Below are positions 34,607-42,945 of a stretch of 64,000 nt of DNA, piece by piece. Position 1 is the first letter of the stretch; every line of letters starts with the position of its first letter. Made by a program: the position numbers and the translations under genes. Source of the DNA: UBA2988 sp965237965 (GTDB lineage Bacteria; Gemmatimonadota; Gemmatimonadetes; Longimicrobiales; Gaopeijiaceae); NCBI GenBank assembly GCA_965237965.1, contig CBDEGT010000003.1:62001-126000 (forward strand), read 5' to 3'. The notes under the pieces were generated by a model. The model did not search any database. It was not told the origin of the DNA and saw only the letters and a list, made by a program, of their open reading frames with translations.

Positions 34607-34924
34607 TCAGATCGGCACCTCCGTGTACTCTCCCGGTTCCATCCGATCGACAGCGGCCCGAATGTCGGCAACACGGCGTTGGATGCGCGGCCATGACGCG
34701 GCCAGCAATACCACAATCGCTAGCCGTCTCCCAGATAGGTTCTGTTGATGACGGAGATGCTGGTCCGTCGTTACCAGCAGCTGGTACCCATCCTTCTCCG
34801 CCCGGTCCAGCAACGCACCGTTGTCCAGGCCCGACCAGCCGCGTCCGAAAACAGTATCCACGTCATGTCCGGCCAGATCCCTGCCCAGCGGCGCCGGCAC
34901 CCCTTGGTCGAACAGTATTCTCAA
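34607..34924 (-). CDS. DUF5615-type PIN-like toxin
   Basis: From the TTG at 34924, whose TTGA overlaps the stop of the DUF433 gene, the protein is 105 aa: LRILFDQGVPAPLGRDLAGHDVDTVFGRGWSGLDNGALLDRAEKDGYQLLVTTDQHLRHQQNLSGRRLAIVVLLA. The first Asp in FDQ, the G-L-D-N-G-A-L-L segment and T-T-D-Q are the conserved acidic points of DUF5615/Mut7-C-like PIN proteins, predicted RNases. DUF5615 is a usual partner of DUF433 antitoxins. The frame extends further upstream, but that part is the antitoxin gene in another frame. Confidence 0.82.
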   Translation of the reverse strand: MRILFDQGVPAPLGRDLAGHDVDTVFGRGWSGLDNGALLDRAEKDGYQLLVTTDQHLRHQQNLSGRRLAIVVLLAASWPRIQRRVADIRAAVDRMEPGEYTEVPI

Positions 34925-35145
34925 GCCACCGAGTCCTTGAGATCCCGGGTCTCGTGGTCGAGAACGCTCTCGACCTGCCGACGCTCCACTCCGGGAAACC
35001 AACTTAGGAACTGGTCGACCGTGGCACCGTCCCTGAGGTTCTCAAACAATGAGGCTACGGGTACTCGCGTGCCCTCAAACACCCAGGCTCCGCTGACCTT
35101 CGCCGGGTCCTGCTCAACAGCGGGACAAGTCTTCCAGGCGCTCAT
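34921..35145 (-). CDS. DUF433-family antitoxin
   Basis: A 74-aa protein. PAKVSGAWVFEGTRVPVASLFENLRDGATVDQFLSWFPGVERRQVESVLDHE is the DUF433 (VapB45-like) helix-turn-helix domain: G-T-R-(V/I)-P-V followed by L-x-(D/E)-G and W-(F/Y)-P. Its ATG overlaps the hsdS stop by four nt, and its stop overlaps the toxin TTG, so it is coupled on both sides. This pair lies inside the type I R-M operon. Confidence 0.88.
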   Translation of the reverse strand: MSAWKTCPAVEQDPAKVSGAWVFEGTRVPVASLFENLRDGATVDQFLSWFPGVERRQVESVLDHETRDLKDSVA

Positions 35146-36581
35146 ATGATCACCTCCGTTCTGGACTCCAGGTTCTCAAGAGCCGAATCCACGTCAGGAT
35201 CGAGCGGATCGTCCACATCGCCTCGTGCCAACGGATCCACCTCCGGCAGGGCGGCCGCCGCCGCCCGCACGTCGAGCTTGCCGGTGACGACATCGGCGAT
35301 CAGGCGGGTGCGGTACTCGCGGACGAGGCTCACTCCTTCCATAGTCTCTTCGCTACTATCTCTCAGTTTTACTAATGTACTTTCAATACTGCCTGCAATC
35401 TCTACTTGCTCCAGTAACGGTGGGATCGGCAAACGCATACGCGAAACGAGATCGCAGTTGAGAGCCTCCTGATTACCGCCGCGTCCCATCTCTCGAACAT
35501 GGTTGTAAAACGCGGTCAATAGGCGATGAAGAAATGGTCCACCCAAAATCGCGCCAGGAACAATGGCGGCGAGATTCTGACTAATCGCTGCATCAATACC
35601 GAGTAGCGCCGACATTCCGCGGGTCCGACCCTGTCCGATCAGGCCCAGAACCACAGCACCACTTGGGGCGAGTGAGATTGAGCATTCCCGGAGCGCTCGT
35701 TCCGTTACCAACTCTGACGGTTCAACAACAACCTCTTCGTTGACCTTGCTACTGTTCAACCACGGGACAGTACCGTCCGCCCAGTAGACAGGCCGCGCTC
35801 TGCTCGGTGTCGCACCGTTGAATACCTTCGCAATTTGTCCTAATTTTCTAATCGTCCAGTGAGTGGGTACCTCGCCCAGCCACTCAGCGCCGGAAAGCTT
35901 GTAGGCCGGATACGGCCGGCCAGTTCGGACATCGACCTGGCCCGTGACGGCTTGGTGGATGATGGCCTGCTTCTGCTCCTCTAGAAGCGCGATCAGCTTC
36001 TCTTTAGCTCGGATGTAGCGCTGTATCCGCCGGTCGGCGTAGTCTAGAAAACGAACGATCGCAGTTTGGTCGAGAAGGGATGGGAGGCACCCATAGATCA
36101 TCTTGAAGTGCTCAGGCCGCAGGCTCCACATGTCAGACGTAATCCCGTAGGACCACCGTTCAGCCTCCCTTGCGAAAGCAGGAGTCCGCAGAAGGTAATG
36201 GAGGTAGCGCGAGCTAGTCCCTTTACGCGGGCGCTCTACTACATACGCAGGACTCACGATTCCATGGTAGTAGGAGACCCCAATAGCTCCCTGCCAGGCT
36301 CGCATCTTGTTATATGCAATGTCGCCAGGTCTGACGAGCTTGTAAGCGGACTTGTCCTGGTTCGAGTTGTCCTTCTTCGAACTGTCGGCCAAGAGTTCCC
36401 TCTGCCGGATAACGCCTCTTGTGATCGTCACCGAAAGCATTGGTTCTTCTGGATGGTCGCGTTCCTTCACCTCATCGAAGAATGCACGGTTCGGAAGCAC
36501 CTCCCAATGCTCCGGCACCTGTCCAAGCCACGGCACGCCGGAGTCCTTCATCGTGGGATAGGGCTTGAGCCGGTCGATCAT
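35142..36581 (-). CDS. hsdS: Type I restriction-modification specificity subunit
   Basis: A 479-aa protein with two target-recognition domains and two conserved coils. TRD1 begins with PWLGQVPEHWEVLPNRAFFDEV and ends before the coil DYADRRIQRYIRAKEKLIALLEEQKQAIIHQAVTGQVD. TRD2 begins with EWLGEVPTHWTIRKLGQIAKVFNGATPSR and ends before REYRTRLIADVVTGKLDVR. This is a normal two-half HsdS for a bipartite target. Its codon use and GC in the TRDs are lower than in its neighbours, as is common for swapped TRDs. The ATG overlaps the DUF262 gene stop by four nt. Confidence 0.93.
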   Translation of the reverse strand: MIDRLKPYPTMKDSGVPWLGQVPEHWEVLPNRAFFDEVKERDHPEEPMLSVTITRGVIRQRELLADSSKKDNSNQDKSAYKLVRPGDIAYNKMRAWQGAIGVSYYHGIVSPAYVVERPRKGTSSRYLHYLLRTPAFAREAERWSYGITSDMWSLRPEHFKMIYGCLPSLLDQTAIVRFLDYADRRIQRYIRAKEKLIALLEEQKQAIIHQAVTGQVDVRTGRPYPAYKLSGAEWLGEVPTHWTIRKLGQIAKVFNGATPSRARPVYWADGTVPWLNSSKVNEEVVVEPSELVTERALRECSISLAPSGAVVLGLIGQGRTRGMSALLGIDAAISQNLAAIVPGAILGGPFLHRLLTAFYNHVREMGRGGNQEALNCDLVSRMRLPIPPLLEQVEIAGSIESTLVKLRDSSEETMEGVSLVREYRTRLIADVVTGKLDVRAAAAALPEVDPLARGDVDDPLDPDVDSALENLESRTEVII

Positions 36582-38806
36582 CGTCTGTTCACCTGCTCGA
36601 ACCAGAGAATCGCCGCCTCGCCTTCCTTGCGCGTGATCTCGTCCACGCTGCGGCTGTGGCGGATGCCGTTGCGCAGGTCCGCGAGCTGGCCGAAGCGCCT
36701 TCCAAGCATCTCCTTGTTGCCGAACCGCCCGTCGAAGCGCCGCCAGAGCGCCTTGTTCGTGATGGCGTCCTGCAGCTCGCGCAGGTCGGCGTACTCAAGC
36801 TTGCCGGCGAGCGTCTCGTAGCGGTCGCTGTCGAGCGCGGCATTCTTCTTCGCGGCTGTCTGCAGTCGCTCCTCGATCTTCTGCCGCACGTGGGGCGGGA
36901 GCTGAGCGGGATCGCCGTCCAGTGCCGCATCGATGCCGCGACGCAGGGCCAGCTCGACCGCCTCGATCTTCGCATCCAGCTCACGGAGCTGGGGCGGCAG
37001 GTCCAGCCGTTCCTTCACCAGAAGGTCCTCGATCGCGTCCTGGAGCGTGCGTTGCCTCTCGGCGAGAAAGGCCTCGAAGTCGTCCGTCGTGAAGGGGTCG
37101 CGCAACAGGCGCGCGAACGCCGCCGGGGAGATGAAGTGCGACTCCAGGGTGGCCCGAACGCTGGCTTCGCCGCTCGCCGCGATTAGCTCGGGTAGGTACT
37201 GGTTCGGCGGACGCTCGCGGACAACGTTACGGTTGGTGTCGGCAGTGAGCGGAGTACGGTTCAGGATGGTGTCGATGGCGCCCCCTAGGCCCTTCTCCTT
37301 CCCCCAACTCTTGGGAACGATGTGGTGGTCATCGAGATCGCCGTACTGCGGGACGTTGCCGGTCATCCAGTCGCGGGCGCCGCGCAGCACCAGCAGGTTG
37401 AAGATGCCGTTGTAGACCGAGGTGCCGCGCTTGATCTCCCGGCGCAGATCCAGGGTCTTGAAGCGCGCTCGAAACTCGGCGATCAGACCCGGCTCCGCGG
37501 CGTCATCGTCGAACCAAGCCTTTACGTCGAGGTAGTCGCGGGCGCTGGTGGACTCCACCGAACCGGAGTAGCGGTTGGTGAAGACGCTGGCCCAGTACCA
37601 GTGACGCAGTTTGCGCTGCGCATCGAGCTGGCGTGGGGCAGGGAGCGCGCGTAGAGCCGTCTGAAGCGCAGCGAAGGCAGGAAGGATCGAGACGTAGGGT
37701 AGGTACTGCGACGAGATGGCACCGCACTCCTGGGGGTGGCGCAGCAGCTTGATCGCGCCCTCGACAGCCTCGACAGCCTCGTTCCAGCGTCGCTTGAAAT
37801 CCGCGATATCGGGGACCAGAACCTCCTTGCGCAGAGAGCCATCCGACTCGCGCACCTTCTTCTCCTGACCCGGAAGCAGGTAGTAAAGGTACTTGGGCGA
37901 GCAGTAGGCCTGGCGCAGGATAGACATCACTTGCAGCAGGTAGACGTTCATCCGCTCGGTGTCGACGAACTCGAGCCGCGGTGCGGCGGCGCGCCAGAGG
38001 TGCTTGAGCTGAAGGCCCTTCGGCTTCAGCAGCGCATTGACCAGATCGAACACGTCGAGGCGGATCCCGCGACTGTTGATCTGGGTGAAGATGTCGCAGA
38101 CCTTGTCGATTTCGAGGTCGCGGTCCAGCTCGATGTAGGTGATTTGGTACTGCTGGGTAATGGCCCTGAGGTGTTCTCCGAAAGCGCGGGCGTCGCGCGC
38201 ACGCAGATTTGCATCCCGAGCTGCCGCCTCGTCGCCGTCATGCTGGGCGGCGGCTTCCTTGCCGCGCCAGTGCGTCTCGTAGCCCTGGACCCAGTTCGGA
38301 AGCTCCCATCCGTCCTGGCCCACGACCGAGACGGGAAACATGTGGCTCTCGTATTGCGCGCTCGGATCGGCGAGCAGGTTCAGGCCGCGGCGGGTCCAGT
38401 CGTACTCGAACGCCTCGTCGTAGGCCTCCGCCATGAACCGGTCGACCCGGATGAAGTAGAGGAAGCGGTTCGACCGGTTCGGGAGCGGCTGGTCCGGTGC
38501 AAGAAACACGTAATACATTGCCGTCAGGCGCTGCTGGCCGTCGAGGACGATGTGCACCGGATCGCCGTCGCCGTAGTAGCCGTAGATTGGCTCGCAGGCG
38601 AGCGCGGCGAAGTTCTCGGACTTCCCCTTCCATAGGAGCAGACTGCCGATGTAGTAGTCGAGGAAGATCGACCGCACGAGCTCGCGGATGTCCCACGGCC
38701 TCCACTCGAACTCGCGCTGGAAGTCAGGGATGACGAAGCGGCCCTCTCGGAGGCGCCCGACGAGTGTCGTCAAGCTGACGTGATCGGGCTTCTGCGCGTC
38801 CTTCAT
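36578..38806 (-). CDS. DUF262 / HNH (DUF1524-like) / HEPN-Swt1 fusion protein inside the type I R-M operon
   Basis: A 742-aa protein from the ATG at 38806, which overlaps the hsdM stop by four nt (ATGA). The N-terminal DUF262 (GmrS/ParB-like) domain has FVIPDFQREFEWRPWDIRELVRSI, PVHIVLDGQQRLTAMYYVF (DGQQR, nucleotide-binding) and IFTQINSRGIRLDVFDLVNALL. An HNH-like nuclease follows at DLDDHHIVPKSWGKEKG...NRTPLTADTNRNV. The C-terminal ~70 residues contain LADLRNGIRHSRSVDEITRKE, an R-x4-H pair as in HEPN/Swt1-type RNase domains. DUF262+HNH proteins such as GmrSD, BrxU and SspE act in phage defence, often sensing modified DNA. The position between hsdM and hsdS with coupling on both sides is the notable point. 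Confidence 0.88.
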   Translation of the reverse strand: MKDAQKPDHVSLTTLVGRLREGRFVIPDFQREFEWRPWDIRELVRSIFLDYYIGSLLLWKGKSENFAALACEPIYGYYGDGDPVHIVLDGQQRLTAMYYVFLAPDQPLPNRSNRFLYFIRVDRFMAEAYDEAFEYDWTRRGLNLLADPSAQYESHMFPVSVVGQDGWELPNWVQGYETHWRGKEAAAQHDGDEAAARDANLRARDARAFGEHLRAITQQYQITYIELDRDLEIDKVCDIFTQINSRGIRLDVFDLVNALLKPKGLQLKHLWRAAAPRLEFVDTERMNVYLLQVMSILRQAYCSPKYLYYLLPGQEKKVRESDGSLRKEVLVPDIADFKRRWNEAVEAVEGAIKLLRHPQECGAISSQYLPYVSILPAFAALQTALRALPAPRQLDAQRKLRHWYWASVFTNRYSGSVESTSARDYLDVKAWFDDDAAEPGLIAEFRARFKTLDLRREIKRGTSVYNGIFNLLVLRGARDWMTGNVPQYGDLDDHHIVPKSWGKEKGLGGAIDTILNRTPLTADTNRNVVRERPPNQYLPELIAASGEASVRATLESHFISPAAFARLLRDPFTTDDFEAFLAERQRTLQDAIEDLLVKERLDLPPQLRELDAKIEAVELALRRGIDAALDGDPAQLPPHVRQKIEERLQTAAKKNAALDSDRYETLAGKLEYADLRELQDAITNKALWRRFDGRFGNKEMLGRRFGQLADLRNGIRHSRSVDEITRKEGEAAILWFEQVNRR

Positions 38807-39347
38807 CGGGTTGTGCCCCCGATGATCTCGCCCAGCAACCCCTCGGTCTCGTGCTCCAGCGCCAGGATGTCCGCCCGGATCTCCTCTAAGGCTCGCATCG
38901 GCTTTGGTTTGTAGAAGTAGCGCGTGAAGCTGATCTCGTAGCCGACCTTCACGCTGTCGGGCTGGTACCAGGCATTTGCGGCATAGGGCAGCCGTCCCGC
39001 AAGCGCCATCGTAGAGCAAGTACGTGCCCGACCGGATCTCCTCGGCCACGGGCAGGAATACTAGCCGCGCCATCAGCCGCACGGCGTCCCTGGGGGTCCA
39101 GTGCTCACCCGCCTCCTCGTTGTTTTCCTCGTTAAAACGCCGGACCAGCTCTTCGAAGATCGAGCCCATTCCGTGGTTGTCGAGGCCAGGATGCCGGATC
39201 GAGCCGTCGGTGTTCTTCACCGGATGCGGGCTGAGATTGACGTCCGGGGAGGTCAGTTTCTCGATCAGCGTGCCGAGCGCGTCGGCTTTGGAAAGCCGCG
39301 TGATCTGGTTTCGAAACTCGAAGTGGTGCTGCCGGCCGGCGCGCTCG
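38803..39347 (-). pseudogene. hsdM: Type I methyltransferase subunit hsdM, catalytic core deleted
   Basis: Two pieces remain. From 39347 to about 39018: HHFEFRNQITRLSKADALGTLIEKLTSPDVNLSPHPVKNTDG...LDNHGMGSIFEELVRRFNEENNEEAGEHWTPRDAVRLMARLVF...GTYLLYDGACG, that is the segment just up to SAM motif I. Then, in another frame, LPYAANAWYQPDSVKVGYEISFTRYFYKPKPMRALEEIRADILALEHETEGLLGEIIG, the HsdM C-terminus. The body with motif I completion and the N-P-P-(F/Y) catalytic loop is gone, and the N-terminal helical domain is cut at 39347. It cannot methylate DNA. Confidence 0.88.
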
Positions 39348-39412
39348 CCTATCCGCCTTGGACCGTGGACAATCGGCCGGCAGTGAAGCTGTCGAACAAG
39401 TGAGGGAGCTCT

Positions 39413-39604
39413 ATGACCGCGTTAGAACGGCAATTGACGAAGGCCTTGCGGGCGTTGTCCGCGCAGTACGAGCAGGCGCAGCAGCAGCACGCCGCGCAGG
39501 TCGAGACCTTGCGGCGGCAGGTCGAGCAGCTCAGCGGGCAAGTGACGTCCTTGGCCCGAGACTACAGGACGCTCGCCGAGACGTTGCGCGGACGCTGGAC
39601 CTGA
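39413..39604 (+). CDS. Small coiled-coil protein, mobilisation-module type
   Basis: A 63-aa protein: MTALERQLTKALRALSAQYEQAQQQHAAQVETLRRQVEQLSGQVTSLARDYRTLAETLRG. Heptad-like spacing of L/V and E/Q repeats predicts one long coil. GGGAG sits five nt upstream of the ATG. Very similar short proteins lie beside relaxase and MobC genes on plasmids and islands; a MobC remnant exists at about 50.8 kb. It begins 66 bp from the broken end of hsdM, so the hsdM break may be the edge of a mobilisable element. Function unknown. Confidence 0.6.
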   Translation: MTALERQLTKALRALSAQYEQAQQQHAAQVETLRRQVEQLSGQVTSLARDYRTLAETLRGRWT

Positions 39605-40058
39605 TGCGCCAGCGTGGGCGAGAGCGGGATCATGGTCCGAGCCGCTGATGGTTCGCGGCAGCGAATCGGCCGGCCCTCCAGGATCGGTGGAGGTCCTTCG
39701 GCACCTCGGCGTAGCCTCCGGTTCTAGACTCGGGCCGGCCAGGTAGGCGGCCCAGTCCGCCGTCATATAAGCTGTAAATCTATGATATACTGTGCGTTAC
39801 TGTATTCCATAAAACGTCCTCCGTCACCCCTGTGATCACCCTTTACGCTTCGGGTTGCGGAATCCCCCCAAAACCCCCGAACACCTGGAGCTTGAACTGG
39901 CGCCCGAAAACTACCGGCTCAAGCTGAGTTCGCTGGCCAAGGTCTGCCCCGACAAGAACTTCAAGTTCCGGGTGACCGGACACCGGCATCCGCTCGAACC
40001 CGCCACGTAGCCCCGGTGGCCGTCGGATCGCCGGGACGATCCCCGGAAACCGGCCCGC
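39605..40058. other. Intergenic stretch with a short coding remnant
   Basis: At about 39887-40010 a plus-strand frame reads LELELAPENYRLKLSSLAKVCPDKNFKFRVTGHRHPLEPAT and stops. It looks like the tail of a lost gene, but I do not recognise it. An AT-rich patch (39770-39810) contains TATGATATAC and GTATTCCATAA; the latter occurs inverted near 45375. Confidence 0.35.
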
Positions 40059-41345
40059 CTACCGGCTCGGGGGGCTGTATACATAGACCACCGGCAGCTT
40101 GGAAACGTCGGTGACGCTCCTGTCCGTGTGGTAGTAGATGTTCATCCGTCCCGTGCCGCAGTCGCCGAACGGGTCGCAGGATAGCGTCCCGACCAGGCCG
40201 CTCATAGCGGTTGCCCCCACCTGCTCGCGCAGTGCCGCCCGGTCTATGTGCAGCCTGTCACCGTCCTCCACGGCAACGGCCTCAATGGCCGAGAGGAGGA
40301 TGGTGGTCGCATCGTAGGTGTGCGCCCAATAGGGTGACTCGGGGAACCCGCCGTGCCTGGCCTCGAACGCGGCGAGAACCTGCTCCCCGCTCCGTCCTGT
40401 CACCTCGTTGACGTTTGAGCGAAAGTGCGATTCCGGCCCCGCGAAGTAGATCTCCTCCGACTGCGGCGTTTCCAGGAACGCGGAGACCAGCAGCGCGGCC
40501 GCTGAAATCAGGGTCGTCCCTTCAAGCCCGTCGAAGGCCCGGGCCTGCGCGGCAAAGGCGGATCCCTCCGTGATGAACAGCGGGAAGAAGATGGCGTCCG
40601 GGCCGGCGACCGCGAACTGCTCCAGAACCTCCGTCATGTCGGTGTCACCCTTCTCGATTTCTGCCTGGGCCGGCACTTTGCCCCCGAGGGCCGAAAACGC
40701 GTCGGCGAACGCCGCCACGAGGGCGGACGTGTAGGGGTCGCCGTCGTGAACGGTGGCCACGCTCTGCAGCTCCAGCTGGTTGTAGACGAAGTCCGAGAGG
40801 GCGCGTGCCTGGTGGAGGTCGTTGGACGACACGCGAAAGTAACCGGCGTGATAGGCGGGGTTCGCGTTGCCGGCCAGGTCGGAGGTGAGCCGCGGCGAGG
40901 TGTTGCTCGGCGAAATCATGACCAAGCCCGCGTCGCTGATGACGGGCGACGCCGCCACGGCCGCGGCCGAGCAGTTTGTTCCGATGACGCCGGCCACCTG
41001 CGGGTCCCCGATGATTCCAAGCGCACCTTCGCGGCCGCCTTCCGGCGAACAACTGGTGTCAACCGGATCGCCCAGGTCGACCTGGCGCCCGTGAACGGGA
41101 CCCATGTCCTCGACGGCGAACTCGGCCCCGTGCCGGGACACGGCCCCCAGCGACGGCGCGACCGTGACCGAAAGCAGCATGCGGATCCGCACGGCCTCGC
41201 CTGCCTCCAAAGTGACTGCACCCAGCGGCCCGGGCTCGAATTCCGGCGGTGTGGTTGTACTTGGTGTGGTGGGACTTTCTTTGCATCCCGGCGTCGCAAG
41301 AACGGCGATCAGTGCCGCGACAGAAAAAACGATGCGCTTTCGCAT
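40059..41345 (-). CDS. Substrate-binding lipoprotein of the branched-chain amino-acid ABC type
   Basis: About 428 aa from the ATG at 41345, with GGAG eight nt upstream; the frame runs to 41420 but the signal starts at 41345 (MRKRIVFSVAALIAVLATPGC, lipobox). The mature protein is a two-lobed Peripla_BP_6 fold: GAEFAVEDMGPVHGRQVDL, DPQVAGVIGTNCSAAAVAASPVISDAGLVMISPSNTSPRLT, YFRVSSNDLHQARALSDFV, ELQSVATVHDGDPYTSALVAAFADAFSALGG. No permease or ATPase gene is near, so it may be an orphan receptor or work with distant partners. The ligand is unknown. Confidence 0.82.
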   Translation of the reverse strand: MRKRIVFSVAALIAVLATPGCKESPTTPSTTTPPEFEPGPLGAVTLEAGEAVRIRMLLSVTVAPSLGAVSRHGAEFAVEDMGPVHGRQVDLGDPVDTSCSPEGGREGALGIIGDPQVAGVIGTNCSAAAVAASPVISDAGLVMISPSNTSPRLTSDLAGNANPAYHAGYFRVSSNDLHQARALSDFVYNQLELQSVATVHDGDPYTSALVAAFADAFSALGGKVPAQAEIEKGDTDMTEVLEQFAVAGPDAIFFPLFITEGSAFAAQARAFDGLEGTTLISAAALLVSAFLETPQSEEIYFAGPESHFRSNVNEVTGRSGEQVLAAFEARHGGFPESPYWAHTYDATTILLSAIEAVAVEDGDRLHIDRAALREQVGATAMSGLVGTLSCDPFGDCGTGRMNIYYHTDRSVTDVSKLPVVYVYSPPSR

Positions 41346-41420
41346 GAGACCGACTCCTTCTTTTCTGTCATGTGTCGCGGGGTGACGGTCTATCCACCGG
41401 CGTGGACAGCCGCGCATCAC

Positions 41421-42130
41421 TAATGTTAAACCGCCGGTTCGGATCCCACCACTTCCGCCCAGCGAACTTCCCTCATGCCAGGCGTCGAGGGCCGGGCTGC
41501 CGGTCGGTCGGGGCCTCCCCGGCTTCGGCCCATACGCTTGGCCGGCTCCTCGCCGTCCGGCGTGACATCGAGGTGACCCGCAGCCGCGCCTTCAATTGGC
41601 TGACGGTGACGGGCACGCCGCACGAGCGGTGCGGGCGCCGGCAGTCCAACGTCGGCGATATCGCCCGCGGCTTCTTACAGGTTGGCGGACTTCGTCCCAA
41701 TCCCGGTGAACAGCAAGATCGCGGCCATCTCAATCATGCGGCTATCGATGGCCACGGCCTTGGCCCGCCCGCTGGCGAGCTCGGCCGACGTGGCGCGAGC
41801 GGCGACCATGGCGGTGCGGTGGGTCAGCCATCGGCGCACCGGCGGCGGGTTTCGGGGGGCAGCACCGGCCGCGCGACCGCTGCCCCGGCAACGGCGCGGG
41901 AAGCTGGGGGTTCGAAGGGGAAGCGGAGCCACCCCTCGCCAGCCCCTGCCGGGGACCCGCGAAGCGTGGCCCCAAAGGGTAGGCTGGCTCCTGACATCTA
42001 AACGCCAAGAGCCAGCTGTTTCCGAGCCGCTCGTTGACGCGGGGATAGCCACCTGACGCGTCTGGATTGCCAGCGCCCCGGCGTGTCAGCGGCGCTGTGT
42101 CCTGGCGCTGAGACGGAGGTCACCGGAGGA
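41421..42130. other. Decayed accessory DNA, no intact gene
   Basis: Frames here are Pro/Arg-rich and mutually antisense. On the minus strand HRTAMVAARATSAELASGRAKAVAIDSRMIEMAAILLFTGIG (about 41680-41840) has a protein-like pattern but no start, and I cannot name it. At about 41985-42017 GCTGGCTC and GAGCCAGC form a hairpin. GAAGGGGAAGCGGAGCCACCCCTCGCCAG near 41915 resembles the stretch at about 51003-51028 beside the MobC remnant. Confidence 0.4.
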
Positions 42131-42199
42131 GACTAGAACCACCCCGTCGCCCGGCGCGTCAAGCCGCTGCGCGGCTCGTTCACTCCGTTACGGCTCTTC

Positions 42200-42400
42200 G
42201 AGTGACCCGCCGACCGCCCTCCCTGGCGTCCGCACGCAAGTGGTTTGAGGACATCGTGTGGCGGGACGGGGAGCGCTACTGTCCCGACTGCGCGAGCCTC
42301 GACACCTACAGGTGCCAGCACAGCGAAGATGCGCTACCGTTGCCGCGACGGGCTTCCGGGAGCTACCCATCTTGCGGCTTGCACAGGCTATTGTATCCGG
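42200..42400 (+). pseudogene. IS1595-family transposase, N-terminal zinc-ribbon fragment
   Basis: SARKWFEDIVWRDGERYCPDCASLDTYRCQH then, after a one-base shift, KMRYRCRDGLPG. This is the C-P-x-C ... Y-R-C-R-D zinc ribbon that opens ISXO2-like transposases. Nothing of the DDE core follows. It is not a copy of the transposase at 27128, since the residues differ throughout. Confidence 0.65.
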
Positions 42401-42532
42401 CAGGAAGCCCGACCTAATAGCTGTATAATGTTGCGGTCCGCCTTGGGGAATCCCCCCCGAGTGAGGTCCAGCCGTCACACCCTCCAATCTTGCCCTGACA
42501 CCGGAAGATCCGCATTTGTCTGAACGACCCGA

Positions 42533-42770
42533 GTGGCAGCTCGAAAAGTGTACCGCGAGGTGCCTTCCGGCCCATCGCCGATGACCGGTGACCTGTGCCA
42601 AGCAGTGCACGAGGCTGCGCGCGCCCTACCACGTGTCGCATACCCTTTCGAACGTAGCGACCTCCCTCGCGACGGAATCTACCTCTTCTTCGAAGCGGGT
42701 GAATACGATGCACACACGGGCGACGAGCGCATTGTGCGTGTGGGCACGAGCCGCGGAACAAGAAACGACG
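42533..42770 (+). pseudogene. GIY-YIG-like nuclease N-terminal remnant
   Basis: FERSDLPRDGIYLFFEAGEYDAHTGDERIVRVGTSRGTRN matches the start of a GIY-YIG-type domain group, where the strand D/E-G-I-Y is followed by I-V-R-V-G-T. Downstream residues to the stop at 42985 do not continue the fold (no R-x3-H block), so the gene is frameshifted or truncated. Confidence 0.55.
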
Positions 42771-42945
42771 AATACGGCCGGGAAACCGCGACCATGGACG
42801 GGACCGGTGGAGTGACCCGATTTCGTGGCGTCTCGGCCTTGATGGGCGCGTCGCCTCGATCTGCCGCGGGGATGTCGAACCAGTGGGTTTCTAAGGCCCA
42901 AGAGCAACCTCACTTCCGACGAACTCACCACCCCGCGCACGCGTT

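Noticed and set aside
41675..42052. Minus-strand frame of 125 codons
   Set aside because: Mixed composition, no ribosome-binding site; only a short middle part looks protein-like, so left as decayed DNA.
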